The notes under the pieces are model-generated. The model worked only from the letters and a program-made list of their open reading frames with translations, ran no database searches and was not told where the DNA came from. A program made the translations under genes and the position numbers. A stretch of 64,000 bases of DNA, taken from assembly GCA_029782215.1 (NCBI GenBank), contig JAKOVD010000110.1, positions 45,538-109,537 on the forward strand, given 5' to 3'. Source of the DNA: Chloroflexota bacterium. GTDB lineage: Bacteria; Chloroflexota; Anaerolineae; J102. This document shows, in pieces, positions 8,177 to 17,101 of this stretch (position 1 is the stretch's first letter; the number at the start of each line of letters is the position of its first letter).

Positions 8177-8274
8177 CAGGTAGCCATTATTACGCATTAC
8201 GCATTACGTAGTACGTACTCCGTAATGCGTATTCCGCAATCCGCAATCCGCAATTCCAAATTCCCATTTCCCTT
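8156..8274 (+). repeat. Heptanucleotide repeat array E (bioY to MBL hydrolase)
   Basis: Seventeen uninterrupted 7-nt units fill the spacer: four CAG(A/G)TAG-type units that include the bioY stop codon, then TACGCAT-type, then TCCGCAA, then TTCCAAA/TTCCCAT-type units. The array ends 1 nt before the ATG at 8276. Neighbouring units are the most alike, as expected of slippage growth. Confidence 0.85.
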
Positions 8275-8275
8275 C

Positions 8276-9133
8276 ATGCGCCTCGAAATCCTTGGCAGCG
8301 GCGGCGCCAGCCCGCCGCCCCGGCCCGGCTGTTTTTGCCGCATCTGCACAGAAGCCCGGCGTCTCGGCGCGCCCTACTACCGCACCGGACCTAGCTACTT
8401 CCTCCACGACGCCAACGTGCTGTTCGATACGCCGGAGGTAAGCGCCTACCAGGTCAACCGCGCCGGAATCGCCCGCGTCGAGGCCGCCTTCTACAGCCAT
8501 TGGCACCCCGACCACACCATGGGCCGGCGGCTGTGGGAGAGCCTGCACGCCAGCTACCGTGAGTGGCCGCCCTCGCCTGAAGGCAGTGACATCTTCTTGC
8601 CTCCCCAGGTCGCCGATGACTTCGAGACGCACCTGGGCCTCCAGGCCCATTTCGACTACATGGCGGACCGCGGCTGGGCACACCTCCGTCCCCTGGCGCC
8701 GGGCGCTACCGTCGTCTTCGGCGACATCGTGGTGATGCCCTTCCCGCTGGCCGAGAGCTACGTCTATGCCTTCCTCCTCGAACAGAGAGGCAAACGTGTG
8801 CTCCTGGCGCCCGATGAGCTGCTGGGTTGGGAGCCGCCCGACTTCGTCCGCGGCGTCGACCTGGCCATCCTGCCCATGGGCATCTGCGAATTCGACCCCT
8901 TCACCGGCGCCCGCCGGATTCCCATCGAACATCCCATCCTCAAGGCCGAGGCGACCTTTGCCCAGACACTGGACATGGTCAGGTCGCTCGGCGCCGCCGA
9001 GGTCGTCCTCAGCCATATCGAGGAGAGCGACGGCCTTTCACACACGGATCTGCTCAACCTCAGCGCTCGTCTCCAGGCTCAAGGCCTGCCCGTCAGCTTC
9101 GCCTGGGATGGACGCATCCTCGAGGTAGCCTGA
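8276..9133 (+). CDS. Metallo-beta-lactamase-fold hydrolase, PhnP-like
   Basis: A 285-residue protein with the metal motif HWHPDH at residues 75-80, an early [10 protein letters not shown] strand and a cysteine cluster CFCRIC (residues ~19-24). This resembles PhnP-type cyclic phosphodiesterases and their relatives, in which such cysteines bind a structural zinc. Further metal ligands are probably the Asp in LLAPDELL and His in VVLSHIEES. The substrate is unknown. No phn genes are nearby. The ATG at 8276 is preferred over one at 8225, because the extra N-terminus (IPQSAIRN...) is translated heptad repeat. The gene lies between bioY and hisA in the operon. Confidence 0.8.
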   Translation: MRLEILGSGGASPPPRPGCFCRICTEARRLGAPYYRTGPSYFLHDANVLFDTPEVSAYQVNRAGIARVEAAFYSHWHPDHTMGRRLWESLHASYREWPPSPEGSDIFLPPQVADDFETHLGLQAHFDYMADRGWAHLRPLAPGATVVFGDIVVMPFPLAESYVYAFLLEQRGKRVLLAPDELLGWEPPDFVRGVDLAILPMGICEFDPFTGARRIPIEHPILKAEATFAQTLDMVRSLGAAEVVLSHIEESDGLSHTDLLNLSARLQAQGLPVSFAWDGRILEVA

Positions 9134-9156
9134 GCCACCCCATCCTGCACGCCCTT

Positions 9157-9954
9157 ATGATTCTCTTCCCCGCCATTGACCTGCGCCGCGGCCGCTGCGT
9201 ACGGCTGCGCCAGGGCGATCCCGGCGCCGAGACCGTCTACAGCGACGACCCCGTCGCCATGGCCCGCCACTGGGTCGCCCAGGGCGCGGCCTGGCTGCAC
9301 GTCGTCAACCTTGACGGCGCCTTTGGCGATGCCGTGCCCGCCGACGCCGGCGCTCCCGACTTTGTCGAACGCCTGCCGCTCAACCTGCAGCGGCTGCACG
9401 CCATCTGCGCGGCCGTGCCGGCGCCCGTCCAGTTCGGCGGTGGCCTGCGCAGCCTGGAGGATGTAGCGCTGGCGCTGGCGCTCGGCGCCCAACGCGTCGT
9501 GCTCGGCACGATGGCGGTGGTGCAGCCCGGTCTTGTGCGCAGCGCGGTCGAGCGCTTCGGCGCCGGGCGCATCGTCGCCGGCATCGATGCCCGCGACGGC
9601 TATGTCGCCACCCACGGCTGGCTGGAAACCAGCAGCCTTGACGCCGTCGAGCTGGCCCGCACGATGGCCGCCGCCGGCGTGCTCCGCGCCGTCTACACCG
9701 ACATCCAGCGCGATGGCATGCTGACGGGCGTCAACGTCGCCGCCACCGTCCGCTTGGCGGAGCTCTCCGGCCTCAAGGTCATCGCTTCCGGCGGTGTGCG
9801 CGGCCTTGAAGACATCGTCCAGCTCCGCGAACACGAGAACGCCGGGGTCGAGGGCGCCATCATCGGCCAGGCCCTCTACATCGGCGCCGTCGATCTCGGC
9901 CAGGCGCTCACCCTCGCCGCCGCGCCCTCCTCGCCGCCCCCGAGCGCACCCTGA
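9157..9954 (+). CDS. hisA: HisA, ProFAR isomerase (phosphoribosyl-formimino-AICAR-P isomerase)
   Basis: A 265-residue (beta-alpha)8 barrel enzyme that isomerises ProFAR to PRFAR. The N-terminal [20 protein letters not shown] carries the catalytic Asp8; QFGGGLRS and [11 protein letters not shown] form the two phosphate-binding loops; the second catalytic Asp is in [13 protein letters not shown]. The C-terminal ~15 residues are Ala/Pro-rich and outside the fold. The stop TGA overlaps the ATG of the next gene by 1 nt. Confidence 0.95.
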   Translation: MILFPAIDLRRGRCVRLRQGDPGAETVYSDDPVAMARHWVAQGAAWLHVVNLDGAFGDAVPADAGAPDFVERLPLNLQRLHAICAAVPAPVQFGGGLRSLEDVALALALGAQRVVLGTMAVVQPGLVRSAVERFGAGRIVAGIDARDGYVATHGWLETSSLDAVELARTMAAAGVLRAVYTDIQRDGMLTGVNVAATVRLAELSGLKVIASGGVRGLEDIVQLREHENAGVEGAIIGQALYIGAVDLGQALTLAAAPSSPPPSAP

Positions 9955-10907
9955 TGAAACTCCAGCTTCGGCCAGCAGTTCCTGACGACGTCACTGCCAT
10001 TTCGGAGCTCATCGACGCCGCCTATGCACCGCAGGTGCGCCGGTTGTTTGGCGACAGCCACCGAGGCCACTGGGGGCACTACGACGAAGGCCGCGTCGCC
10101 AGCTACCTCCAGCGCGAGCAGCAAGGCGTGCGCGTGGGCTTCGCCCAGGGACGGTTGGCCAGCGTCGTCGTCTGCCGCTGCTTCGGCGCCGTTGGCTGGT
10201 TCCACAGCCTCGCCGTCCATCCCGATCTCCAGCATCGCGGCTTTGGCCGGCAGGTGGTCAACGATGCCCAGACCTATCTTGCCGGCCAGGGCGTACAGGC
10301 CATGGGCCTCATGACCTGGCCGGACGCTGTCAACAACATCGGGTTCTACCAGCACCTCGGCTACCGCCCCACCGGTCTCTCCCTCTACGCCTACCGTCTG
10401 ACGCCCAGCGCCCTGGCCACAGGCCGCCCAGCGCTACGCGCCGACCTCCTCTCGCGCATGGACCACACTCTCCAGCAGCGGGCGCTTGAAGCCGTCAGGC
10501 AGGTCGGTGAACGCCTCATGCCGGGCATGGACTACCGCGCCTGGATTCGCTGGACGCTTTCCCGCAAGCTCGGGGATGCCTTGCTCGTCTGGCGGGACCA
10601 GGAACCGATGGCCGTGGCGCTGGCGAATCACAGCGGGGTCAAGTCGGACTGGCTGGAGGGCAAGCTTCTGTTGGTGAGTCCCGACGCCAGACCCGACGAG
10701 CTGGTCTGGACACTCGAACACGTCCGCCGTTGGGCAGCCGACCTCCGCTGCGCCAGCTTCGGCTTTCCCGTGGACATCACCCACCCGGAGACCGCCGCAT
10801 GGTGCCATCACCTGGGCTTCCGTCTCTTCGGCGACAGCATGCTCAACCTCATGCGCGGGGGCCCCTGGCCGCCGCCCGGCGTCCACCTCGTGCGCTTCAG
10901 CGGATAG
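9954..10907 (+). CDS. GNAT-family N-acetyltransferase with a second GNAT-like half
   Basis: A 317-residue protein. The N-terminal ~150 residues form a GNAT domain; VHPDLQHRGFGRQVVNDA contains the acetyl-CoA loop (QHRGFG), and NNIGFYQHLGYRPTG is the typical C-terminal motif. The second half (DALLVWRDQEPMAVALANHS through WCHHLGFRLFGDSMLNLMRGG) reads as a degenerate second GNAT fold without a clear acetyl-CoA loop. The acceptor substrate is unknown. It overlaps hisA by 1 nt and ends 6 nt before hisF, so it is co-translated with the pathway genes. Confidence 0.8.
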   Translation: MKLQLRPAVPDDVTAISELIDAAYAPQVRRLFGDSHRGHWGHYDEGRVASYLQREQQGVRVGFAQGRLASVVVCRCFGAVGWFHSLAVHPDLQHRGFGRQVVNDAQTYLAGQGVQAMGLMTWPDAVNNIGFYQHLGYRPTGLSLYAYRLTPSALATGRPALRADLLSRMDHTLQQRALEAVRQVGERLMPGMDYRAWIRWTLSRKLGDALLVWRDQEPMAVALANHSGVKSDWLEGKLLLVSPDARPDELVWTLEHVRRWAADLRCASFGFPVDITHPETAAWCHHLGFRLFGDSMLNLMRGGPWPPPGVHLVRFSG

Positions 10908-10913
10908 AACCCC

Positions 10914-11690
10914 ATGCTTGCCAAACGCATCATCCCCTGCCTCGACGTCAAAGACGGGCGCGTGGTCAAGGGCATCAACTTCCTGCAGCTCCGCGATGCC
11001 GGCGACCCCGTAGAGCAGGCAGCGATCTACGACGCCCAGGGCGCCGATGAGCTGGTCTTCCTGGACATCACCGCCACGCATGAAGGCCGCAACATCATGC
11101 TCGACGTGGTGCGCCGCGTCGCCGACGCCGTCTTCATCCCCTTCACCGTTGGCGGAGGCCTGCGTTCGGTTGATGACATGCGCAGCATGCTCCAGGCCGG
11201 CGCCGACAAGGTCTCGATCAATTCCTCTGCCGTCGCCGACCCCGATCTCATCACCCGCGGGGCGGAGCAGTTCGGCAGCCAGTGTGTGGTTGTGGCCATC
11301 GATGCCCGCCGGCGCCCCGAGGGTGGCTGGGAGGTCTATACCCACGGTGGCCGGCGTCCTGCCGGACTGGACGCCGTGGCGTGGGCGCAGCAGGCCGTCG
11401 CCCGTGGCGCCGGCGAGATCCTGCTGACCAGTATGGACCGCGATGGCACCGCCGGCGGCTATGATATTCCCCTGCTCAAGGCGGTCGTCCAGGCGTTGCC
11501 TGTGCCCGTGATTGCCAGCGGCGGCGCTGGCACCCCCGAGCACTTCCGCGAGGCCCTGATTGACGCCGGCGCCGACGCCGCCCTGGCCGCGACGCTGTTC
11601 CACTACCAGCAGCTCACCGTGCCCGACCTGAAGGCTTACCTGCGGGCGCACGGCGTGCTCATCAGGCCCTCAGAGACCGCCCATGACTGA
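10914..11690 (+). CDS. hisF: Imidazole glycerol phosphate synthase cyclase subunit HisF
   Basis: A 258-residue (beta-alpha)8 barrel partner of HisH. Catalytic Asp11 lies in [16 protein letters not shown] and the second catalytic Asp in [10 protein letters not shown]. Phosphate loops are FTVGGGLRS and [10 protein letters not shown]. It uses ammonia from HisH to convert PRFAR into imidazole-glycerol phosphate plus AICAR. Full length. The 3' end overlaps hisI by 8 nt. Confidence 0.96.
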   Translation: MLAKRIIPCLDVKDGRVVKGINFLQLRDAGDPVEQAAIYDAQGADELVFLDITATHEGRNIMLDVVRRVADAVFIPFTVGGGLRSVDDMRSMLQAGADKVSINSSAVADPDLITRGAEQFGSQCVVVAIDARRRPEGGWEVYTHGGRRPAGLDAVAWAQQAVARGAGEILLTSMDRDGTAGGYDIPLLKAVVQALPVPVIASGGAGTPEHFREALIDAGADAALAATLFHYQQLTVPDLKAYLRAHGVLIRPSETAHD

Positions 11691-12069
11691 CTTGCCACCG
11701 TCACCATCCGGCGGCGCCCTGCTCGACCAGGTGCGATTCGACGCTGCCGGTCTTGCCCCCGTCGTCGTCCAGGATGCCGCCACCGGCCAGGTGCTCACCC
11801 TTGCCTATGCGAATCGTACGGCCCTGGCAGAGACGCTGAGCACCCGCATGGCGACCTTCTGGAGCCGCAGCCGCAACGAGCTCTGGCGCAAAGGCGCCAC
11901 CAGCGGCAACGTCCAGCATGTGGTCGACGTCCGGCTTGACTGCGATGGCGACGCCGTGCTCTACCAGGTGCTGCCTGCCGGTCCAGCCTGCCACACGGGG
12001 CACGTCACCTGTTTCTTCCGATCATTCTTCCAGGAGCCAGCACCCGCCGATGAACAGCAGCGTTCTTGA
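11683..12069 (+). CDS. hisI: Phosphoribosyl-AMP cyclohydrolase
   Basis: A 128-residue protein with all HisI motifs: [46 protein letters not shown] (metal-binding Asp residues and a Cys) and [13 protein letters not shown]. It opens the purine ring of phosphoribosyl-AMP, the third step. The pyrophosphohydrolase domain often fused to it is here a separate gene, hisE, whose start overlaps the hisI end by 20 nt. Confidence 0.95.
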   Translation: MTDLPPSPSGGALLDQVRFDAAGLAPVVVQDAATGQVLTLAYANRTALAETLSTRMATFWSRSRNELWRKGATSGNVQHVVDVRLDCDGDAVLYQVLPAGPACHTGHVTCFFRSFFQEPAPADEQQRS

Positions 12070-12334
12070 CCAACTTTGGGCCACGATTCAAGCCCGCAAA
12101 CAGACCATGCCCGCGGGCAGCTACACCGCAGATCTCTTCCGCAAGGGCGAGAACGAGATCGTCAAGAAGGTGGGCGAGGAAGCGGTTGAGGTGGTGGTCG
12201 CCGTCAAAGGCGAGACCGACGACCGCGTGATCTACGAGTCTGCCGATCTCGTCTACCACCTGCTCGTCCTGCTCGCCTGGAAAGGCCTGACTTGGCAGGA
12301 GGTCGAGGAAGAGCTGGCGCGCCGCTTCGGCTGA
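12050..12334 (+). CDS. hisE: Phosphoribosyl-ATP pyrophosphohydrolase
   Basis: A 94-residue all-helical MazG-like enzyme that removes pyrophosphate from phosphoribosyl-ATP, the second step. Visible: [30 protein letters not shown] (metal-binding Glu residues of the EExxE type) and [18 protein letters not shown] (ExxD pair). It is the last gene of the operon. The ATG at 12050 is inside hisI in another frame, which suggests coupling. Confidence 0.95.
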   Translation: MNSSVLDQLWATIQARKQTMPAGSYTADLFRKGENEIVKKVGEEAVEVVVAVKGETDDRVIYESADLVYHLLVLLAWKGLTWQEVEEELARRFG

Positions 12335-12345
12335 CGCTGCGGCTT

Positions 12346-12384
12346 GCAGTTACAAGTCGTGGTGTGGGATTGTGGTGTAACTGC
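12346..12384. other. Inverted repeat after the his operon
   Basis: GCAGTTACA (12346-12354) and TGTAACTGC (12376-12384) are perfect 9-nt inverted arms separated by 21 nt, 11 nt after the hisE stop. No T tract follows, so it may be a 3' stem, a weak terminator or a binding site for the next gene. The rest of the 163-nt spacer shows no supported promoter. Confidence 0.45.
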
Positions 12385-12497
12385 CAAATGGGCGTAACTT
12401 TGGCCGATATTTCGTGTCATGAGTAGTGAACCTCACTTAGCTTTAGAGCGGCGGACACGGTGAGGCAACCTTCCGTCACGCGCCGAGCCTCCTGGCC

Positions 12498-13202
12498 ATG
12501 TTCCACGATCCAGAACTCCACGACCGACCTCCGCATGTCCTGACGGCTTTGGATTTGGCGCCGCCGCCAGGCCAAGGAGCATGGTCGGTCCCCGCCCGCG
12601 AGGTGGAGTTGCTCACCCCGGTTCAGGGAGGGCTTTATCACAGCCCCCTCCAGGTCATCCTCCGCAAGCCACCGGGGTCCGCTTCGCTCGTGGTGCGTTT
12701 GAGAAACGCACGTGGCCACACCCTGGCTGCATACACGGTCGTCGGGGACGGCGAGTACGGCTTCGTAAGCGCTTCTCTCAACTTTGCCGTTCCGCCCGGA
12801 CTGCCGCAGAAGGCGGAGTTGACAGTCAGCGACGTGGGGCGACCGAAGCAAAAACGCGTCCTTCTGCGCTTGCCGCTTGCCATCGAGGCTGGTCCGCGAA
12901 CGGTCAACGTGACCGCCCCTCAGGCAGGGTCCTACTCCTCAGAGCCTATTTATGTAGACGGATCGGCCCTGGCCTACGAGGGTACGGTCATCGTCACCGC
13001 CGAAACCCCGTTTGGCCAGCGCATCGGCCGCTGTGTTGCCTGCGGCGGCGTCTTCGACACGGCCGGATTCACGGTTGAGCTGCAGCTTGCCCTGCACTAC
13101 CCGGAAGTGCTGGTGAGCGTTTTTGCTCCTACACCGTCCAAATACAGGACCATAGATTACACACGCATCCCGGTCATCGTGGGGCCGGAGGCGCCCACGT
13201 AG
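12498..13202 (+). CDS. Protein with two Gmad2-like immunoglobulin domains
   Basis: A 234-residue protein in two similar halves. The first begins VELLTPVQGGLYHSPLQV (residues ~36-53), the second VNVTAPQAGSYSSEPIYVDGSALAYEGTVIV (~135-165). The pattern 'P..G...SP..V.G.A...EG.V.V' resembles the Gmad2 Ig-like domain found in extracytoplasmic lipoproteins of Firmicutes and Chloroflexota. Neither a signal peptide nor a lipobox is visible at this start, and no Shine-Dalgarno precedes it, so the protein may be intracellular, mis-started, or the remains of a longer secreted gene. Two Cys (CVAC) lie in the second domain. Function unknown. Confidence 0.55.
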   Translation: MFHDPELHDRPPHVLTALDLAPPPGQGAWSVPAREVELLTPVQGGLYHSPLQVILRKPPGSASLVVRLRNARGHTLAAYTVVGDGEYGFVSASLNFAVPPGLPQKAELTVSDVGRPKQKRVLLRLPLAIEAGPRTVNVTAPQAGSYSSEPIYVDGSALAYEGTVIVTAETPFGQRIGRCVACGGVFDTAGFTVELQLALHYPEVLVSVFAPTPSKYRTIDYTRIPVIVGPEAPT

Positions 13203-13252
13203 GACCGGGATGCCGCGCCTGACCCGGCGGGCGCCGGCCAAGTCTGATCGAA

Positions 13253-13282
13253 GGCTTCGGACGCGCAAGCGTGTCCGAAGCC
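13253..13282. terminator. Hairpin between convergent genes
   Basis: GGCTTCGGAC and GTCCGAAGCC form the outer part of a ~13-bp stem with a tiny loop (CAAG), midway between the stop of the Gmad2-like gene (13202) and the stop of the minus-strand fusion-protein gene (13326). T tracts are poor on both sides. It is best read as a bidirectional, U-poor terminator. Confidence 0.6.
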
Positions 13283-13325
13283 CTTGTGCTGGCAAGGCCG
13301 TCCGGAGCTCGACCCTGGGGAGACC

Positions 13326-14639
13326 TCACTCGGTCTCAATCTCGACCTGCGCCGTCATATTCCAGCGGAACCTGGGGTCCACCTGGTTCAGGGCAATCGT
13401 CGTTTTGTACACGATATCGCCCTGCTGATTGCGCCCCAGTGACTCGATGTTCGTGACGGCGCCGTCGAATTGCTCGCCTGGCAGCGCGTCCAGCAGCAGA
13501 GTCACCGGGCTGCCCTCGTGTACGTTAGCGACCTTGATCTCGGTCAGATCGGAGGTTTCCACCTCCCACTTGGCGGGATCGGCCAGATACGCCAGCGGCG
13601 TGCCCGCCGTCACCTGCTCCCCCACCCGGGCGTCAAGACCCACCAGCACGCCCGCAAAGGGCGCTCGCACCTCGGTTTGCGCCAGTGCGGCCTTGGCTCG
13701 CTCCACTTCTGCCTTGGCCGCAGCCACATCGGCCTCTGCCGCGGCAATCTGCTCGGAACGCGCGCCTGCGCTCACCAGTTGGTACTGCGCCTCGACGCGC
13801 TTCACCTCCGCCCCCGCGGCGGCAATGTCCGACGGTCGCGCTGGCGCCTTCACCCTGTCCAGTTCAGCCTCCGCCTGCAGCACGCCTGCCCGCGCTTTCG
13901 CCAGTTCGGCCGCTGTGCCGCCTTTGGCAAGATCGTCGTAGCGCGCCTGGGCCGCCGCGACGCTGTTCGTGGCCTGCTGCAAGGCCAGGGCTTCCGGACG
14001 GGCGCCCACATCGGCCGTGCCGGCCACCCGGTCATAGGCAGCCTGCGCGTTCTGGAGGGCGGCCTTGGCGTTGGCCAGGTCCGCCTGCGCCGCGATGAGC
14101 TGGCTCGATCCGGCGCCCTCCTGGACGCGCTGCAGCTCCGCCCGCGCCGCCGCCAGGCCTGCTTCGGCCGCAGCGATGTCTTCCGGCCGCGGTCCCTCGG
14201 TGAGCTTGGCCAATTGGGCCTTGGCCGCATCGAGCGCCGCGGCGGCCGAGCTCACCTCCTCTTTGCGTGGTCCCGCCTTCAGCTCGTCAAGACTGGCCTG
14301 CGCCCGCAGCAAGGCGGCCTCAGCCTGCGCCACGGCCGCGGCTTGCTGGCTGTTATCCAGGCGGAAGATCACCTGCCCTGCTTCGACCTTGCCTCCGTCC
14401 GGCGCCGGTACCTCGGCCACCTGGCCGGCGATCGGCGCACTCAGCGACGCGCGGCGCACGGGCAGCAGCTTGCCTTCGGCCACCGTGTTTTTGCTCACGC
14501 GCACCGGCGCCGCCGTTGCCGCGGGCGTCGCCTGGCTGGCCGGGGTCGCCTGCCCGCGGCTGCACGCCGCAAGCACGGACAACCCCATCACAAGCAGGGT
14601 AAGGGCGATAAACAGCGAAAATGGTTTTCGCCTGTTCAT
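13326..14639 (-). CDS. ABC export system membrane-fusion lipoprotein (HlyD/MacA-like)
   Basis: A 437-residue protein. The signal peptide ends in a lipobox (GLSVLAAC, Cys ~26), so it is a lipoprotein on the outer face of the membrane. A first lipoyl half (ASLSAPIAGQVAEVPAPDGGKVEAGQVIFRLD) is followed by a ~200-residue Ala/Glu/Lys-rich coiled coil with repeated 'GPRPEDIAAAEA / GARSEQIAAAEA' units. A second lipoyl half (VRAPFAGVLVGLDARVGEQVTAGTPL) and a beta-barrel follow. Such proteins couple ABC permeases to extracellular delivery. A strong SD (AGGAGG) precedes the ATG at 14639. It is the last gene of a three-gene set with the permease 59 nt upstream. No outer-membrane channel gene is present. 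Confidence 0.88.
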   Translation of the reverse strand: MNRRKPFSLFIALTLLVMGLSVLAACSRGQATPASQATPAATAAPVRVSKNTVAEGKLLPVRRASLSAPIAGQVAEVPAPDGGKVEAGQVIFRLDNSQQAAAVAQAEAALLRAQASLDELKAGPRKEEVSSAAAALDAAKAQLAKLTEGPRPEDIAAAEAGLAAARAELQRVQEGAGSSQLIAAQADLANAKAALQNAQAAYDRVAGTADVGARPEALALQQATNSVAAAQARYDDLAKGGTAAELAKARAGVLQAEAELDRVKAPARPSDIAAAGAEVKRVEAQYQLVSAGARSEQIAAAEADVAAAKAEVERAKAALAQTEVRAPFAGVLVGLDARVGEQVTAGTPLAYLADPAKWEVETSDLTEIKVANVHEGSPVTLLLDALPGEQFDGAVTNIESLGRNQQGDIVYKTTIALNQVDPRFRWNMTAQVEIETE

Positions 14640-14698
14640 GGTTCCTCCTGGGTAAGAATGAAGTCGTACTGAGCAGGTCCCGGCAGGTCTCGGCGCCG

Positions 14699-17101
14699 TC
14701 ACTCGTAGGCGAGCACCTCGCGCACGGTCAGCCGGCCGGCATTCCATGCCGGCAGCAAGCTGGCCAGCACCGCCAAAATCAACATGACAGCCAACCAGAT
14801 CAAGAGACCTTCTGGTTCAAAGTTGAAGTTCAGCGGCACCGTCACAAAGGCGATGCCGACAAGGGTATTAAAGAGATAGGTCAGGGGCACGGCGACCAGC
14901 ACCGCCAGCACCCAACTCAGGAAGCCTATCATCATTCCCTCAAAGATGACCAGACGAAGGATCGCCCCGCGACCGGCGCCCACCGCCCGCATCACGCCGA
15001 TCTCGCGGGTACGCTCCAACACGTTCATGCTCATCGTGCCCATGAGTCCCAGCCCACCCACGGCGGCGATCTGCACAGCCATGATCATCAGGAAGACGAT
15101 GAAGACGTTGATCGTGGTGGCTTGCTGGGCCCGTGTGGTCGCACCCGTCGTGATGCCCGCCACGCGCACGCCTGCCGCCCGCAGCCGCCGCTCGGCCTCT
15201 TTGGCCACTCGCTCCTCAAACGCGGCATCCGCACTGCTGGTCACCAGCCTGAACGAGCCTGCCCTTCCGACGCCGTTCATGACGCGGCTCAGGTAGTCGA
15301 AGTTGGTGTAGACGAACGGCGGCTCCACGTTGGCCGGCATCCGGTAGATGCCGACGATGCGCCAGGTGTGTTCCTCCGTCCCGATCTTGATCACCAGGTC
15401 ATCTCCGACCTTGAGATCGGGCCGCTTGCGCACCATCTGGTTGCCGATCACGAGGGCGTTTTCGTCGTCCGGCAGGAGCCATCGTCCCGAGGTCATGATC
15501 GGACGGATCAGGCTGGAGTTAGCCGGCGGCGCCCAGAGGATGACGTCGTTGGCCGACTGCTTGTCGTGCGTCAGCGCCTGGCCCGTGACCACGCCCCACG
15601 CTTCGACGCTCTTCACCCCGGGCGTGTCCATGACGATGCTGGCGATGTCATCCTTGCGATAGGCTCGCGCCAGGTCGATGTTGACGTCCGACAGGAAGTA
15701 GCCGATGACCTCGTCGATGTCGATGATGAAGGCGCGCTGCAGGTTGAACACCGCCATGAAGATGGCGCCCCCCAGCACAAGGGTGGAGAGGGTCAGAATC
15801 AGCCTTGTCTTGCGCCGGAAGGTGTTGCGCACCGAGATCAGGGTTGGCCGTGAGAGGAAACGGATGCGTTCGAGCAGCCGGTCGAAGCGGCTGCGGCCAA
15901 AACGCCCCCTCCCCAGACCGTAGCTTGCCACCGCCTCGCGCACGGTGATGTGGGTGCCCATCCGCACGGGCAGGAAAGCCGCCGCCAGCGGCACCACCAG
16001 CGCGACGATCACCTGCAGAATCAACGCCAACGGCGGCACGCGGAAGCCCGCAAGATCGAAGTTCAGGAACCCGGCCAGGAACCCTGCGATGGCATACCCC
16101 GCCAGGGCCGACAGCGGAACCGCCACGATCAGCGCCAACAGACCGTACGACGCGACAAGCACAGCGTACATCGCCAGGATCTGGCCCGAGCTGGCGCCCA
16201 CCGCCTTCATGACGCCGATCTGGCGCACGTGCTGCGACAGCAGCGATGTCATGGTGTTGGTCACCAGGAAGGCGCTCAAGCCCACGATCAGGATGCCCAG
16301 CAAGGCCAGGATGACGAGCATCGCCCGCGTCAGGAACATGGCGGGGTGTTCGCCGGGATGATAGACCAACGTGACGTAGACGATCCGGCCGCCGTGTTCG
16401 ACTTTGTCTGCCACGGCTCGCGCCACCTGCGTGACGTGCGCCTCGTCTCGCGGCCGCTCGGTCACCGTCAATACCATCTGGTTGTACAGCCGGCCCTGCC
16501 CCAGCCATTCCATGGTGTCGAGGGTGACATAGCCGTTCAACTGCCCTGAGAAGGTCGTCATGACCCCACTCCCGTCGTGAACGATCCCCGCGACCCGAAG
16601 CGGCCGCTGGCGCCCCTTGTCGATTTCCACGGTGATGCTGTCGCCAACGCCCGCCCCGGCCGTGCCCACGCTGGTGCGTTCCAGGTACAGTTCCCCATCC
16701 GCCAGGGGCGGAGGCAGCGCCTCGCCCGGCAGCCGCGACCCCAGCTTGTCGACGTGCATCTTTTCCAAAGCTGGAATGGCCTGGAGTTGGATCGGGTGCC
16801 ACTGGCCGTCGGCGCCCTTCATTCGCGTGCTAAATGTCAAGCGCCCGTCCACATCCGAAACCCCTGCCACCCGCCGCGCTGTGCTCAGGACGGCATCGTC
16901 AAAGGGATCCGTGTACAGGGTGGCCACATGGGGGTTGACGCTCTGATAATCGCTCTCCATATCGGCCAGGACGACCTGGAAGGTGGTCGCCAGGGAGCCG
17001 ACCGCGAACACGCCCACGGCGATGGAAAGCACGACCAGCACGGTACGCGTCTTGTTGCTCCACAGGTCGGCCCACACCTTCTGCCAGCGCGGGGCGATCA
17101 T
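14699..17101 (-). CDS. ABC transporter permease with two FtsX/MacB domains
   Basis: An 800-residue membrane protein: an N-terminal helix (TRTVLVVLSIAVGVFAVGSLA), a large extracytoplasmic MacB_PCD-like region, a first FtsX core of three to four helices (AMLVILALLGILIVGLSAFLVTNTM through VPLAAAFLPVR), then the same layout again. The second core has GLGLMGTMSMNVLERTREIGVMRAVGA, and the protein ends LLPAWNAGRLTVREVLAYE. 'R.IGVMKAVGA' occurs in both halves. One chain therefore supplies two permease units, as in lipoprotein or peptide exporters. It starts inside the stop of the ATPase gene (ATGA overlap), so the two are coupled. The substrate is unknown. Confidence 0.88.
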   Translation of the reverse strand: MIAPRWQKVWADLWSNKTRTVLVVLSIAVGVFAVGSLATTFQVVLADMESDYQSVNPHVATLYTDPFDDAVLSTARRVAGVSDVDGRLTFSTRMKGADGQWHPIQLQAIPALEKMHVDKLGSRLPGEALPPPLADGELYLERTSVGTAGAGVGDSITVEIDKGRQRPLRVAGIVHDGSGVMTTFSGQLNGYVTLDTMEWLGQGRLYNQMVLTVTERPRDEAHVTQVARAVADKVEHGGRIVYVTLVYHPGEHPAMFLTRAMLVILALLGILIVGLSAFLVTNTMTSLLSQHVRQIGVMKAVGASSGQILAMYAVLVASYGLLALIVAVPLSALAGYAIAGFLAGFLNFDLAGFRVPPLALILQVIVALVVPLAAAFLPVRMGTHITVREAVASYGLGRGRFGRSRFDRLLERIRFLSRPTLISVRNTFRRKTRLILTLSTLVLGGAIFMAVFNLQRAFIIDIDEVIGYFLSDVNIDLARAYRKDDIASIVMDTPGVKSVEAWGVVTGQALTHDKQSANDVILWAPPANSSLIRPIMTSGRWLLPDDENALVIGNQMVRKRPDLKVGDDLVIKIGTEEHTWRIVGIYRMPANVEPPFVYTNFDYLSRVMNGVGRAGSFRLVTSSADAAFEERVAKEAERRLRAAGVRVAGITTGATTRAQQATTINVFIVFLMIMAVQIAAVGGLGLMGTMSMNVLERTREIGVMRAVGAGRGAILRLVIFEGMMIGFLSWVLAVLVAVPLTYLFNTLVGIAFVTVPLNFNFEPEGLLIWLAVMLILAVLASLLPAWNAGRLTVREVLAYE

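Noticed and set aside
8156..8274. CRISPR or tRNA-like structure in the bioY spacer
   Set aside because: The periodicity is 7 nt with no spacers and no cloverleaf fold.
10440..10907. Frameshift or gene fusion artefact in the GNAT gene
   Set aside because: The second half continues smoothly in frame with GNAT-like spacing, so a two-domain protein is the simpler reading.
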